Below are positions 7,214 through 16,492 of a stretch of 31,582 nucleotides of DNA, piece after piece. The stretch comes from Actinomycetes bacterium. GTDB taxonomy: Bacteria; Actinomycetota; Actinomycetes; Actinomycetales; Dermabacteraceae. How positions within the stretch are numbered: position 1 is the first letter of the stretch; each line of letters starts with the position of its first letter. The notes below the pieces were generated by a model. The model saw only the letters and a list, made by a program, of their open reading frames with translations, had not been told where the DNA came from and did not search any database. The position numbers and the translations under genes are program-made. The stretch spans positions 1 to 31,582 of the forward strand of contig JAEWEZ010000116.1 in NCBI GenBank assembly GCA_023389045.1, given 5' to 3'.

Positions 7214-8376
7214 CCGTTCTGCTGGGCAACAGCGCCGTCGGAGCTGGGAAGGGCGCCCGTGCTCTTCCGGCGGGCGGGAACAAGACGCTTCATCTCCAGT
7301 GCAGGACGCTCCACCAGATACCAGGATGCGAGCGCGAAGGGGATCGTGCACAGCAACACAAGAGTGCTGTTAGCAAACCATCCCAGCGAGGCACTGCCGA
7401 GAAGAATCAGGATCTGCTGGACGGGGAAGGCGTACAGGTAGGTGCCGTAGGACAGGTCGTTGACGCTTCCCCAACGCAGGGGGATCACCGCGCCGCACCC
7501 CAGAACGCCGTAGACCAGAACCACGATGATGAGGAGCGTGCCAAGGGGGCCGGACACGAACGGGAGGCTTGTCAGCAGCACAAAAGCGATGACGGCCGCT
7601 GCCACGCTCCATGTCCTGGGTCGGATCCGGTCGGCCAATGCGTATGCAAGCATCCCCCAGGCAAAGTACGTTCCAAGGCGCAGCCCGTTACCGACCACCA
7701 CCGACAGTGCCCCGGGCAGGCTCTTGATAGCGGCCTCCGGGACAAACAGGTAGGCAGCTGTCAGGACGACCACGCAGCTCGCCGCCGTCACGAGAACATT
7801 CCGCCGGCACCAGGGGATCAAGGCGAGCAGCCCGGCACCGATGTAGGCCATTCCCTCGTAGAAGAGGGTCCATAGCGAACCGTTCCACACGCCTGGCCAC
7901 GGCACCGTCGAAAGAGTCGTGCCAATCCCGTCCTGGGAAGGCTTGAGGTCGAGAGCGCCAAGCACATACCAGGCAGCCGAGCGCCACTCCCATTGCCCCG
8001 CCGGATCAAGCCATGCCCCGAGCGGCGCAAAGAGCAGGGCAACCGCCAACAGCGCCACGATGTACCCGGGGTAAATCCGCAAAAAACGTCGCCAGAGATA
8101 GGGCAGGATCGGCATCCGCAGCGCGGAGGCAAAGATCAGGAACCCTGAGATCACAAAGAAGCCGTTGACTGCATAGCCGTGATACCCACCGTGGGCGAAG
8201 GGGCCGAGGCGGAGCACGTCGTACCCTCCCAGCGGGAAGGCGTGGCCAAAAATAACCGCAGCGGCGAGCACGAAACGCACAAGGTTCAGCGCATTGTCGC
8301 GCGACCCCAGCCGCTCAGCGAGAGAAGGCCGATGCCGCACGGGGCTTGTCGAGGTGTCCTGGTGCTGCATGGGCAT
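7210..8376 (-). CDS. Acyltransferase 3 family membrane protein
   Basis: 388 aa, about ten membrane helices. Seen: NLVRFVLAAAVIFGHAFPLGG (about 30-50) with the catalytic-type histidine, GFFVISGFLI, and WRRFLRIYPGY, the hallmarks of OafA/WecH-type acyltransferase 3 proteins, which move an acyl group (often acetyl) onto sugars at the cytoplasmic membrane. Context: between the initiating sugar transferase (54-bp gap) and vanZ-like (ATGA overlap), so O-acetylation of the surface glycan is likely. Start ATG 8376; a second ATG two codons on cannot be excluded. Substrate and acyl donor are not shown by the sequence. Confidence 0.88.
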   Translation of the reverse strand: MPMQHQDTSTSPVRHRPSLAERLGSRDNALNLVRFVLAAAVIFGHAFPLGGYDVLRLGPFAHGGYHGYAVNGFFVISGFLIFASALRMPILPYLWRRFLRIYPGYIVALLAVALLFAPLGAWLDPAGQWEWRSAAWYVLGALDLKPSQDGIGTTLSTVPWPGVWNGSLWTLFYEGMAYIGAGLLALIPWCRRNVLVTAASCVVVLTAAYLFVPEAAIKSLPGALSVVVGNGLRLGTYFAWGMLAYALADRIRPRTWSVAAAVIAFVLLTSLPFVSGPLGTLLIIVVLVYGVLGCGAVIPLRWGSVNDLSYGTYLYAFPVQQILILLGSASLGWFANSTLVLLCTIPFALASWYLVERPALEMKRLVPARRKSTGALPSSDGAVAQQNG

Positions 8377-8430
8377 GCTTTCTATGGGCAGGGTCCAGCC
8401 CCGCGAATAAGCCGGGCTCCAGAGGCAGGA

Positions 8431-9966
8431 TCAGTATGCGCCGTCGGAGGCGACGACCGCCTTCACGGTACGCAGAAGAATCTGGGTGTCCTGCACGAAC
8501 GACCAGTTGTCCACGTAGTACATGTCCAGGCGCACGGTTTCTTCCCAGGAGAGGTCGGAGCGACCCGACACCTGCCACAGGCCTGTAATACCCGGGCGCA
8601 CGGTGAGGCGACGGCGAGCGTCTTCGTCGTAGGCCTCCATCTCATGCGGCAGTGCCGGACGCGGACCCACCAGGCTCATATCACCGCGCAGCACATTCCA
8701 TAGCTGCGGCAGCTCGTCGAGGCTGTAACGGCGCAGGAAACGCCCGATGCGGGTGATGCGTGGATCATCGCGCATCTTGAACAGCACATCGTTGCCGCGG
8801 TCCTGCACTTCACGGTCACGGATATCGGCGAGCACTGCTTCGGCACCCACCACCATGGAACGGAACTTGAGGAACTCGAAGAGTTCACCGCCACGGCCCA
8901 CGCGCTGCTGGCGGAAGATCACCGGGCCGCCGTCGTCGAGCTTGATGCACAGGGCGATCAGCAGCAGCAGCGGCGAGATCACGATGAGACCGAGCGAGCT
9001 GGCGATCACGTCGAACACACGCTTGGTGCCGCGCAGCGACTCTAGGGCGCGCGGCGGATCCATATGCACCAGCGGGAGACCTGCAACGGGCCGCAGTTCC
9101 ACGCGGCTGGAGGAGATCTCGGAAATCGCGGGCGCGACAATCACGTCGATATCAATATTTTCGAGCTTCCAGGCCGTGCGGCGGAACTGCTCGGCGGTTG
9201 CGGTTGCACCCGCGGTGAACAGGAGAATCCCAGCGCTCTCGCGGTGGACGACCTCCATCAGATCGTTCTCATGGCCCAGGACGGGGATTCCCAGCCTGCT
9301 GCTACGGCGCATATCGCTGTTGGGGACCAGCGCACCGATGAGCTCGTAGCCGAGCCAGGATTCACGGTGCAGGGTGGCGGCAATCGCATCCACGTGGGAC
9401 AGCGGCCCCACCGCGATCACACCCACCCGGAAGCGCCCGCGGCGGCGGAGCTGACCGATCACCTTGCGCACCACGTAGCGGCCGATGACCACGAAGACCG
9501 GGGCAACCAGGGAGAACACCACAAAGAAGGCGCGGGAGAGGTCGATCCCGAAGAGGTACACGCCCACGCCCACAATGCCGGCCGCAGCCGCCGAGGCGCG
9601 GATCAAGAGACGGAACATCTTCGTGCCGGAGGTGACTAGGCGAGGGTCGTAGCCGCCAAAGGCCGCAATGGCGAGAACCCAGCCGAAGCCGATCAGCGCC
9701 GAGGTATCGGCAACCGCCCCTGCAAGGTCTGCGGCACGGCCCAGCACCACGGTGCGCACCACCAGGGCCACCACCAAGGCCAGGGCGATCATCACGATGT
9801 CCAGCGACACAAGGCCGGCAACAGCCCAGCGGCGCAGACGCCGCAGGTGGCCTCTGGGGGCCACGCGCTCCTCACGCGCTATCGCTTCAGCTGGCACGTT
9901 CCACTCCACACAGGGACGCGATTCCACACAGGCGCGCGATCCAAGATCGACCGGCACTGCGTTCAT
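8431..9966 (-). CDS. Polyprenyl-phosphate sugar-1-phosphate transferase (initiating enzyme)
   Basis: 511 aa. Starts glycan synthesis by moving a hexose-1-phosphate from a nucleotide sugar to undecaprenyl phosphate on the cytoplasmic face. Seen: about four N-terminal membrane helices (45-170), a Rossmann-like CoA_binding_3 middle domain, then from about 315 the transferase domain: KRVFDVIASSLG, a membrane segment, FRQQRVGRGGELFEFLKFRSM, SLDELPQLWNVLRGDMSLVGPRP and the end RPGITGLWQVSGRSDLSW. This is the WbaP/CpsE full-length architecture. The sugar cannot be read from sequence. It is the first gene of a second unit with its own promoter, separated by 227 bp from the ABC exporter gene upstream. 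Confidence 0.93.
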   Translation of the reverse strand: MNAVPVDLGSRACVESRPCVEWNVPAEAIAREERVAPRGHLRRLRRWAVAGLVSLDIVMIALALVVALVVRTVVLGRAADLAGAVADTSALIGFGWVLAIAAFGGYDPRLVTSGTKMFRLLIRASAAAAGIVGVGVYLFGIDLSRAFFVVFSLVAPVFVVIGRYVVRKVIGQLRRRGRFRVGVIAVGPLSHVDAIAATLHRESWLGYELIGALVPNSDMRRSSRLGIPVLGHENDLMEVVHRESAGILLFTAGATATAEQFRRTAWKLENIDIDVIVAPAISEISSSRVELRPVAGLPLVHMDPPRALESLRGTKRVFDVIASSLGLIVISPLLLLIALCIKLDDGGPVIFRQQRVGRGGELFEFLKFRSMVVGAEAVLADIRDREVQDRGNDVLFKMRDDPRITRIGRFLRRYSLDELPQLWNVLRGDMSLVGPRPALPHEMEAYDEDARRRLTVRPGITGLWQVSGRSDLSWEETVRLDMYYVDNWSFVQDTQILLRTVKAVVASDGAY

Positions 9967-10048
9967 TCCACTCTCTCTTTCCCCTCAGCGCGCCTCGCCC
10001 AGGGGACGTAGAGAAGGGGCTGCGCGCACTGTGAGCCCACGAGTGTTC

Positions 10049-10078
10049 ACGCTACCCACACAAATCGCTCAGCCTCAA
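10049..10078 (-). promoter_or_regulatory. Probable promoter of the initiating-transferase unit
   Basis: On the minus strand TTGAGG (10078-10073) and TAGCGT (10054-10049) are separated by 18 bp, close to a primary sigma-factor promoter. Transcription would start near 10042, giving a leader of about 75 nt to ATG 9966. The purine-rich stretch just before that ATG can serve as ribosome binding site. Confidence 0.5.
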
Positions 10079-10114
10079 CGGACTGAGCCTAACCCCACGT
10101 TGTAAAAGTGACTG

Positions 10115-10154
10115 TTTCGCCACACAGGAAAGTCCCAAACGCGAAACTTTCCTG
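10115..10154 (-). promoter_or_regulatory. Inverted repeat with interlocking second stem (possible pseudoknot/terminator)
   Basis: CAGGAAAGT (10125-10133) and ACTTTCCTG (10146-10154) form a perfect 9-bp stem with a 12-nt loop, 40 nt past the ABC exporter stop. TTTCGC (10115-10120) also pairs with GCGAAA (10141-10146) inside that loop, giving the alternating order of an H-type pseudoknot. No U-tract follows at once. It may end or attenuate transcripts from the long operon, or be a protein-binding palindrome. Confidence 0.45.
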
Positions 10155-10193
10155 ACCTGCGCGAATTGAATCAGTTGCGGAGGGATTTTCACC

Positions 10194-12020
10194 TCAGACG
10201 TTGAGCGTACCGAGCTCCACCAGACGTGCGAAAGCAGGCACACGATCGCGCAGTTCAGCCATGGTTCCCTGGTCCACCAACGTGCCCTGATCGAAGAAGA
10301 GGATCTGATCGGCGTTCTTCACGGTGGAGAGTCGGTGCGCGATCACCACCACCGTGATCTCACCGCGGAGAGCTTCGATGGTCTGGGTGATCTGATGCTC
10401 GGTCTCGTTATCCAGGGCGCTGGTTGCCTCGTCCAGGATCAGGACGCGCGGCTGTGCATACAGGGCGCGCGCAATGCCAATCCGCTGCGCCTGGCCACCC
10501 GATACCTGCATACCACCGTCACCGATGAGCGTCTCCAGGCCATCGGGGAGCTGGGCGACCACCTCATCGAGGCGGGCTTTACGCACCACTTCAGCGAGAA
10601 GCTCTTGATCCACCTCATCCTCGGGCTGGGAGAAGGTGATGAGGTCTCGCAGGCTGGCATCCCAGAGGTACACCTTCTGGGACACCATGGCCACGGTGCT
10701 CAGCCACTGCGCCGGGTGCTCCACGATGCTTCGGCCGTCCACGCTGATCGAGCCTCGCGAGGGCTCCAGCAGGCCGACGAGCAGATCAGCAAAGGTGGTT
10801 TTGCCGGCCCCGGAGGATCCCACGAGGGCAACCGTGCTGCCCTGGGGGATGGTCACGTTGATATCGCTCAGGATCTGACGGTCAGAGTCCTGGTAGGAGA
10901 AGTCGAGGTCCTGAACAACGATGTCTCCGTCGGGGAACGGGGTGGCATCGCCACTGTGTGCCACCTGGAACCGGCCGACCCGCTGCAGTTTGAGGATCTG
11001 TTCGGCGCAGAGGGTCAGGGAGGCTTTCGCGCCCCGCACCCCGTTCAGGGTGGCTACAAGCCGGTTGAGCGTCGGCACGATACGCATGGCGGCCGCACCG
11101 AACACGGCAAGCAGGCCGAATGCGGTGGATTCGGAGCTGGTCGCAAAAAGTAGCAGGGCAATCACGAAGATGCCGAAGACCATCGCGATCTCCAGCAGGT
11201 ACTTCGGCAGTTCCCCGAGCATCGTTGCACGCTGCTGGTAGCGGGCATAGCGCTCGCGGTTCTCGTCATAGGCGTCGGTGAAAACGCTTTCGCGCTGGAA
11301 GATGCGGGTCTCCCGGAAGCCTTCGATTGCCGGGTTGATGTACCCCCAGGAGGCCGTGGCAAGGTCCAGGGAACGCAGCCCGCAGCGGATTGCGTAGGGC
11401 TTCAGTACCCGGCTCACCAGAAGGGCTGACCCCCCGAAGATCACGATCGCCATGATCGAACCGAGCGGGGAGAGCACCACCAGCGTGAGGAACAGCAGCA
11501 GCACGGTAAGGGCATCCACCGCAATGGCGATATATCCGAGGAGCACGCCCTGGAAGGTGCGGGGGGCTGCATCGAAGATCACCTGAGTGGTCACGGATCG
11601 GGACTGCCGCCGATGCTCTTCATAGCTCAGGCTCGTGTACCCCTTGAGGAGGGCACTCTGCACCGCTGAACAGGCCTTTTGTGTGACGCCGATGCTGAAC
11701 CAGCGGATCACGATCATGCTGACGTTCTTCGCCAGGAAGAGCACGCCGATCAGCAGCGCCATCCCCGCCAGAATCACACGCCGGTCGCTGGTTCCCATCA
11801 GGGGCACCACATAGCGTTCCACCACGCCGGGCATCTCCCCGCCCATGGTGAGCATCTGGGTGAGCGGGAGCATGGCCGCCACCGCCACCATGTCCAGAAC
11901 TGCGCTCAGCGCGGCAGCAGCCAGCAGGGCGATCACTCGCGGGCGCATCTTCCACGGCACCATGGTGAACACCACGCGCAGCTGCGCCATGTCCTCCCGG
12001 ACGGGAAGTCGCTTCGGCAT
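10194..12020 (-). CDS. ABC exporter, PglK-like lipid-linked glycan flippase candidate
   Basis: 608 aa, a half-transporter with fused domains. Residues 1-330 carry about six membrane helices; the start (LLAAAALSAVLDMVAVAAMLPL) follows the pattern of PglK rather than of drug exporters. The C-terminal ATPase has Walker A LVGSSGAGKTTF, signature VSGGQAQRIGIARAL, Walker B VLILDEATSALD and H-loop IAHRLST, so it should be active as a homodimer. In Campylobacter PglK flips the lipid-linked oligosaccharide for N-glycosylation. Here no Wzx-type flippase is in the locus, so this protein is the likely flippase (inferred). It is the last gene of the long operon, 14 bp after the GT4 gene. A lipid or peptide exporter is the alternative. 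Confidence 0.85.
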   Translation of the reverse strand: MPKRLPVREDMAQLRVVFTMVPWKMRPRVIALLAAAALSAVLDMVAVAAMLPLTQMLTMGGEMPGVVERYVVPLMGTSDRRVILAGMALLIGVLFLAKNVSMIVIRWFSIGVTQKACSAVQSALLKGYTSLSYEEHRRQSRSVTTQVIFDAAPRTFQGVLLGYIAIAVDALTVLLLFLTLVVLSPLGSIMAIVIFGGSALLVSRVLKPYAIRCGLRSLDLATASWGYINPAIEGFRETRIFQRESVFTDAYDENRERYARYQQRATMLGELPKYLLEIAMVFGIFVIALLLFATSSESTAFGLLAVFGAAAMRIVPTLNRLVATLNGVRGAKASLTLCAEQILKLQRVGRFQVAHSGDATPFPDGDIVVQDLDFSYQDSDRQILSDINVTIPQGSTVALVGSSGAGKTTFADLLVGLLEPSRGSISVDGRSIVEHPAQWLSTVAMVSQKVYLWDASLRDLITFSQPEDEVDQELLAEVVRKARLDEVVAQLPDGLETLIGDGGMQVSGGQAQRIGIARALYAQPRVLILDEATSALDNETEHQITQTIEALRGEITVVVIAHRLSTVKNADQILFFDQGTLVDQGTMAELRDRVPAFARLVELGTLNV

Positions 12021-12034
12021 GGGTGGGGCTCCTC

Positions 12035-13165
12035 TCAGGAGCGTGGCGTGGTCAGAGCATGAACGGCGGCTGTGAGCTCGGCGGCAAACCGTTCTTCGGA
12101 GAAACGTTCCACATGCTCACGGATCGCTTCATCGTCCCATTCCCGCGCACAGAGCGCTTCCACGGCAGCTGTGATCTGCGGCGGTTGGGGTGCGTCAAAG
12201 AACACGCCGTTGATTCCCTCGGCGATGGTGTCGAGGTAGCCGCCGGCATGAAGCGCTGCGGTGGGCACTCCGTGTGCACCGGCTTCCAGGGGGGTGAGCC
12301 CGAAGTCTTCATGGCTGGCGGCCACGAGACCGCGTGCATTGGCGTAGGCCCATCGCATCTGGGCGTCGCTGAGGCCTTCGACGAGGCGCACATTGGACGG
12401 AGCCATCGCCAGGAGCCGCTCCTTTTCCGGGCCCTTGCCGATCACGAGCAGGCGTTTGTCGGGAAGGGCGCGGAAGGCTTCGATCACCCGATCCACATGC
12501 TTATAGGGCTGCAGGCGTGAGACGACGAGCAGATGCCCGCCCTCGGCGCCGTCGGCTCCCGCCCATCCGGCAAGTTCCAGGATCGTCTCCTGTTCGCCGT
12601 CCACGAGATCGGGCGAGAACGGGGGGAAGAGGGTGGGGGCGTCAATTCCGTAAACCCGTCGGATACGTTCACGCACGACGGTGGAGTTGCCGACGTAGGC
12701 GGCGGCCCGTCGGGCAGCGCGTCGGTCCCAGGGCTTCAGGAACGGAGTCAGCACGGTGAGTGCCAGGCGCTTGGGATCCAGGCGGCCGGCATCCCCCAGG
12801 TAGTCCTCGGGCAGGTAGAGCCATCGCGCGGGGGAATGGCAGTACACGAAGGTTTTCCCGCTGGTTGGGAAGGCATGTGCCCAACCAGAGGAGGAGGCAA
12901 TCACGATGTCGGCGTCGATGCGGAGCCGAGAGGAGACCGGCGCCAGCAGCGGGAGTGCAAGCCGGGGGTCGCGGCGCAGGAGCCCGATCCGGTTCAGCAC
13001 GCTCGTGCGGATTTTTCGATCCCGGTATTCGGGATAGGTCTGATCGGGTTCGTAGAAGAGAGTGTGGATCTCCGCCTCTGGGAAGGCCCGGCAGATGGAG
13101 AGCACAAGGCGTTCGGCCCCACCGCGCTGGGTGAGGTAGTCGTGGGCGATCGCGATCTTGACCAT
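12035..13165 (-). CDS. Glycosyltransferase family 4 (GT-B), possibly mannosyltransferase
   Basis: 376 aa. Seen: N-terminal AIAHDYLTQRGGAERLV, mid YCHSPARWLYLPEDYL, and the C-terminal donor site HEDFGLTPLEAGAHGVPTAA with the E-x7-E spacing of retaining GT4 enzymes, followed by GGYLDTI. These blocks, especially the YCHxPxRxLW-like element, recall the WbaZ/WbdB-type mannosyltransferases of O-antigen loci, which fits manA nearby, but the donor is not proven. Cytoplasmic, acting on the lipid-linked glycan. Lies 2 bp after the GT2 gene in the operon. Confidence 0.85.
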   Translation of the reverse strand: MVKIAIAHDYLTQRGGAERLVLSICRAFPEAEIHTLFYEPDQTYPEYRDRKIRTSVLNRIGLLRRDPRLALPLLAPVSSRLRIDADIVIASSSGWAHAFPTSGKTFVYCHSPARWLYLPEDYLGDAGRLDPKRLALTVLTPFLKPWDRRAARRAAAYVGNSTVVRERIRRVYGIDAPTLFPPFSPDLVDGEQETILELAGWAGADGAEGGHLLVVSRLQPYKHVDRVIEAFRALPDKRLLVIGKGPEKERLLAMAPSNVRLVEGLSDAQMRWAYANARGLVAASHEDFGLTPLEAGAHGVPTAALHAGGYLDTIAEGINGVFFDAPQPPQITAAVEALCAREWDDEAIREHVERFSEERFAAELTAAVHALTTPRS

Positions 13166-13167
13166 TG

Positions 13168-14109
13168 TCAGAACACTTCCTTGGCCAGCTTCTGATCGCG
13201 GAAGCCTGCGAGAGCGCTAGATTCAACGGCCAGAGCTACCAGCTTGGTCGCGATTTTTTTCGGTAGCCGGGGTATTACTGCGTCGACGAATCGACCGAAC
13301 CGGCGGGGGTTACGCGCAAGGCTTCGCGAAGCCAGAATCACGAGAGCGTTCCAGACGCTCAACGATGGTTCTGCAGGGGGGAGCGAGTGATCCGGGTGTT
13401 TCGCCTCAAATAGTCGGCGCGCTGCAGCAGCGTGGGCCGCTCGCTGGGCTCTTTTCTCCGTGGTCACCGCAGCCACCCGGTGCACGGTCTCCAGCTCTGA
13501 CGCAAGAATGATCCTGTGTCCTGCTGCGGCCATCCGGTACCCGTAGTCAACGTCTTCCCACCCATAGAGGCGGTATCGCGGATCGTAGGGGCCAACGGAA
13601 TCCCATTGCGCACGTGTTATCGAACAGTTTCCGGCCCAGTAACGCCATCGCATTGATTCTTCTGCAGCGTAGGCGCCGGCACGAAAGTGAGAATCCGAAT
13701 CTTTCCCGTACACCTCGGCATAGCGGGTGTCTTCGTACCGGTTCAGGTAGAGGCCAACGACACCAACGTTCTCTTCCGCATGTGCCCGAACATGTCCCGC
13801 TACATATTGAGGGCTCGGCAGCAGATCGTCATCACAGCGAATCAGCACATTCCCGCGCGCAGCCTCGAAGCCCGCATTGAGTGCAGCGACCCGTCCCCGG
13901 TTTTCCGGGAAGAGGATGTGGCGCACGTCGATGCGATTTTCCTGCGTGCACAGGGCCACGGAACCGTCGTCGATCCCGTCGATCACCACGATCACCTCGA
14001 AGGCGGGCGTGCCCTCCTGCTGTGCGGCAAGGGAGTCAAAGAGCGCCGGGAGGCGCGTCACTCCTCGATAGCTGGGAACGATGATCGAGGCGGCAGGGAC
14101 GGTATTCAT
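13168..14109 (-). CDS. Glycosyltransferase family 2 (GT-A)
   Basis: 313 aa. Seen: ASIIVPSYRG at the N-terminus, the metal/nucleotide-sugar motif RCDDDLLPSP (DDD at 93-95) and the catalytic-base region YGWEDVDYGYRM (WED at 184-186), typical of inverting family 2 enzymes. The C-terminal 90 residues are basic and carry a hydrophobic patch that may sit on the membrane. It adds one sugar to the repeat unit; donor unknown. Start ATG 14109 overlaps the preceding GT4 stop (ATGA). This gene and the next two upstream ones have somewhat more A/T in wobble positions than the NeuA/NeuB genes, as often seen for exchanged serotype genes. Confidence 0.88.
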   Translation of the reverse strand: MNTVPAASIIVPSYRGVTRLPALFDSLAAQQEGTPAFEVIVVIDGIDDGSVALCTQENRIDVRHILFPENRGRVAALNAGFEAARGNVLIRCDDDLLPSPQYVAGHVRAHAEENVGVVGLYLNRYEDTRYAEVYGKDSDSHFRAGAYAAEESMRWRYWAGNCSITRAQWDSVGPYDPRYRLYGWEDVDYGYRMAAAGHRIILASELETVHRVAAVTTEKRAQRAAHAAAARRLFEAKHPDHSLPPAEPSLSVWNALVILASRSLARNPRRFGRFVDAVIPRLPKKIATKLVALAVESSALAGFRDQKLAKEVF

Positions 14110-15182
14110 GCTTTCCTCTTATCGATAGTGCGCAACAGGGCAGCCACGCGGCGTGTGCCAGCGAGTGGGGAGAAGTGTTCCTCCCAGCGCCGACGTGCGG
14201 CGCGGCACGAGGCATCGGACTGAGGCGTCCCGGTGGCCTTCAGGGCGGCGGTCATGACGCGAGCCAGGTCACTCGCATCGGAAGTGCGTGCAATCCAGGG
14301 GTGGTCGGGGCCGACCACCTCGCACAGAGCGCCGTTATCCGAGATCACGAAGGGAACGCCGCTTGCCATCGCCTCAGCGGCCACCAGCCCGAAGGTTTCT
14401 CGCGCTACCGAGGGGAAGACGGCGAGGTCAATCTGGGAGAAGAAGTCCTCCCGGCTCACCCAGCCCAGCCGGTCCAGGCGATGCTCAACCGGGGCGGCTG
14501 CCGCGGTGATCGCCTGTGCATCGTCATCACTCCCGAAGCGTGCGTCGCCGGCCAGGACGAGCCGCACCTCGCGCCCGTCAATCTCGGGAACCTCGGCGAG
14601 GGCGCGCAGAAGAACGTCCAGGCCCTTGTCACGGCTATGCCGCCCCAGGAACCCCAAGCGCAGTGGTCCCGTTGTCGCGGTGCGCCGAGGGAGGACAGGA
14701 AGATCGACGGTCCAGTTCTCCACCACGGTGGTGCTCATGGGAAGCTGTGCGGCCATATCGTGTGAGGGCACCAGCACCCGCTGCGCACCGAAGCAGGCTG
14801 GGCGCAGCAGGTGGCGCTGCCGCTCCGTCGGCACCACGTGGAGATGTACGATCCGAGGGCCAAGCCCGGCCGTCGCTACCGAGGGGACCAAGCCGTTGCA
14901 CCACAGCGGCACCGTGCGGTGACGCAGCCGCGATGTGGCCAGCGCAGCCATGTACGCCGGCCTGCTCGACGCCGACAGCACCACCGTCTCGAAGCCGCGC
15001 TCCGCTGCTTCCCGAGCCAGCTCATCGGGGGAACTGGGCGTGATCACGACCGGCACGATGCCGATCTCTCGCAACGCCTCGGCAATGTTCAGCAGCATGA
15101 CCTCGCCGCCACCGATATCGCCGTTATTGGTGGCAAGAGCAAGACGCGGTGAGGCCCCCACCCCACTGGATGCGTTCATCAC
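14106..15182 (-). CDS. Glycosyltransferase family 4 (GT-B)
   Basis: 358 aa. Seen: LATNNGDIGGGEVMLLNIAEAL, the glycine-rich acceptor-side loop; LGFLGRHSRDKGLDVLLRAL starting the donor domain; and VARETFGLVAAEAMASGVPFVIS, the E-x7-E nucleotide-sugar site. Cytoplasmic retaining transferase for one linkage of the repeat unit; sugar unknown. Start ATG 15182 overlaps the stop of the polymerase gene as ATGA (a second ATG follows at once), and its own stop overlaps the GT2 start, so translation of the three genes is coupled. Confidence 0.88.
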   Translation of the reverse strand: MMNASSGVGASPRLALATNNGDIGGGEVMLLNIAEALREIGIVPVVITPSSPDELAREAAERGFETVVLSASSRPAYMAALATSRLRHRTVPLWCNGLVPSVATAGLGPRIVHLHVVPTERQRHLLRPACFGAQRVLVPSHDMAAQLPMSTTVVENWTVDLPVLPRRTATTGPLRLGFLGRHSRDKGLDVLLRALAEVPEIDGREVRLVLAGDARFGSDDDAQAITAAAAPVEHRLDRLGWVSREDFFSQIDLAVFPSVARETFGLVAAEAMASGVPFVISDNGALCEVVGPDHPWIARTSDASDLARVMTAALKATGTPQSDASCRAARRRWEEHFSPLAGTRRVAALLRTIDKRKA

Positions 15183-16492
15183 GATCGTGTCCTCACCCGG
15201 CTCCTCGTCGTGGCCGATTGTCGATGGGATCCGCGCTTAGCCAGTGGATCCACGTCGAGGGGGCGAGCCGATACATACAGCGCAACCCCCATGACGAGTG
15301 CCCACTGCACCGTCATGAACACTTCGCCGAGTCGCCAGCAACACACCAGCACCGCCACAGTAGCGGCCTGCACAAGAATCTCTTCCCTGCTCAGCACTCG
15401 CGTGAAGGGCTTAGCCCCCACGAGAACGGTCACTCCCAGAACCAGAACTAGCCATGGCCACCCGCCTTCCACCAGAGCCGTCCAATACGAGTTATGGAAG
15501 AACCACGCCTTGTCGGGGTTGTCAGGGAACACCACATAGGCCTCCCCCAGACCATCCCCGAAGAAACCCGAGGCTTTCACCTTCAGTTCGGAAGCAGCAT
15601 CGATACGGGCACGCAGGAGGTCCGAACCCTCGCGGTCAGAGAACACGCCGATCTGGGAGTAGTCCTCGGCCGCGAAAACAACCCCTGCATAGGTCGCGAC
15701 GCCGAGGAGCCAGCGTCCTATCACCGGCAGGTAGGGCGAAATCAGGATCCACACCGCTGCCGCTGTCAAGCCTGCGAGGGATGTCCGTGACCCCGTCATC
15801 CACAGCATTCCGCCCCCTGCAATGAAAAGCAGCAGACGCCATTTGGTTTTGCGCACCACAAAAAGGAGCAGGATCCCGTAGAGGGCGTAACTGAGCCCGG
15901 CCACGTTCTTATCGACAAACCAGCCGGAGAGGGCTCCGTTGTAGTAGTTCGGATTCAGCCCCATCAGGAATGCGACCAGATTGACCACCAAACCGATGCC
16001 CAAACCGGTTAGCAGTGAACGCAGGCACAGCCTTCCCGCTGCCAAAAAGCCAAGGAAAACCAGGGTGAGCCCCATGCGGAGGAGCCGCCGCTTCCAGTCT
16101 CCGGCATATGCAGTCGGTTCAGCGAAGAGCGAGAAGAGCCCCAGGTAGAGCAGGCCAATGGTAAGGAGCGGGAAGGCCCACTGCACCAGGTTGAGATCAC
16201 GGGTGGGCCGACGGGTTAGGGCCAGCACGATCAACCCGATCATCACGACCTGGTTGAAGGGCAGAGGAATCCCAAAAAAGGCGCCCTCAAAGATGAGGGC
16301 AAAACCGCCGATCAGCTCAAGCAGCCGCAGCTTCCCGATGCCCTGGAAGGCATCGACGGTATCACGACGCACCGTGCGGCCCATCCGGTCAGCGGTATCG
16401 ACCTGCGCGCGGTGGCTTCCACGGCGGCCTGACGAGCTTGCTGGCAGGCCACTGGTCAGTGCCGTGCTTCGCGAATGCGTGGCCGCGCTCAT
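15179..16492 (-). CDS. O-antigen ligase/Wzy-polymerase-like membrane protein
   Basis: 437 aa from ATG 16492, which overlaps the preceding GT4 stop as ATGA; a longer start at 16549 would lie inside that gene. A hydrophilic N-terminal tail of about 65 residues is followed by ten or more membrane helices. Seen: FVDKNVAGLSYALYG, TGSRTSLAG, and the large outer loop with Arg-rich part and FFHNSYWTALVEGGWPWL, the Wzy_C/ligase pattern. In this locus polymerisation of flipped repeat units is the likely job; transfer to a final acceptor (WaaL-like) cannot be excluded. It is the only polymerase candidate. Part of it (about 15,830-16,100) is visibly lower in GC, in keeping with exchange between strains. 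Confidence 0.82.
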   Translation of the reverse strand: MSAATHSRSTALTSGLPASSSGRRGSHRAQVDTADRMGRTVRRDTVDAFQGIGKLRLLELIGGFALIFEGAFFGIPLPFNQVVMIGLIVLALTRRPTRDLNLVQWAFPLLTIGLLYLGLFSLFAEPTAYAGDWKRRLLRMGLTLVFLGFLAAGRLCLRSLLTGLGIGLVVNLVAFLMGLNPNYYNGALSGWFVDKNVAGLSYALYGILLLFVVRKTKWRLLLFIAGGGMLWMTGSRTSLAGLTAAAVWILISPYLPVIGRWLLGVATYAGVVFAAEDYSQIGVFSDREGSDLLRARIDAASELKVKASGFFGDGLGEAYVVFPDNPDKAWFFHNSYWTALVEGGWPWLVLVLGVTVLVGAKPFTRVLSREEILVQAATVAVLVCCWRLGEVFMTVQWALVMGVALYVSARPLDVDPLAKRGSHRQSATTRSRVRTRS

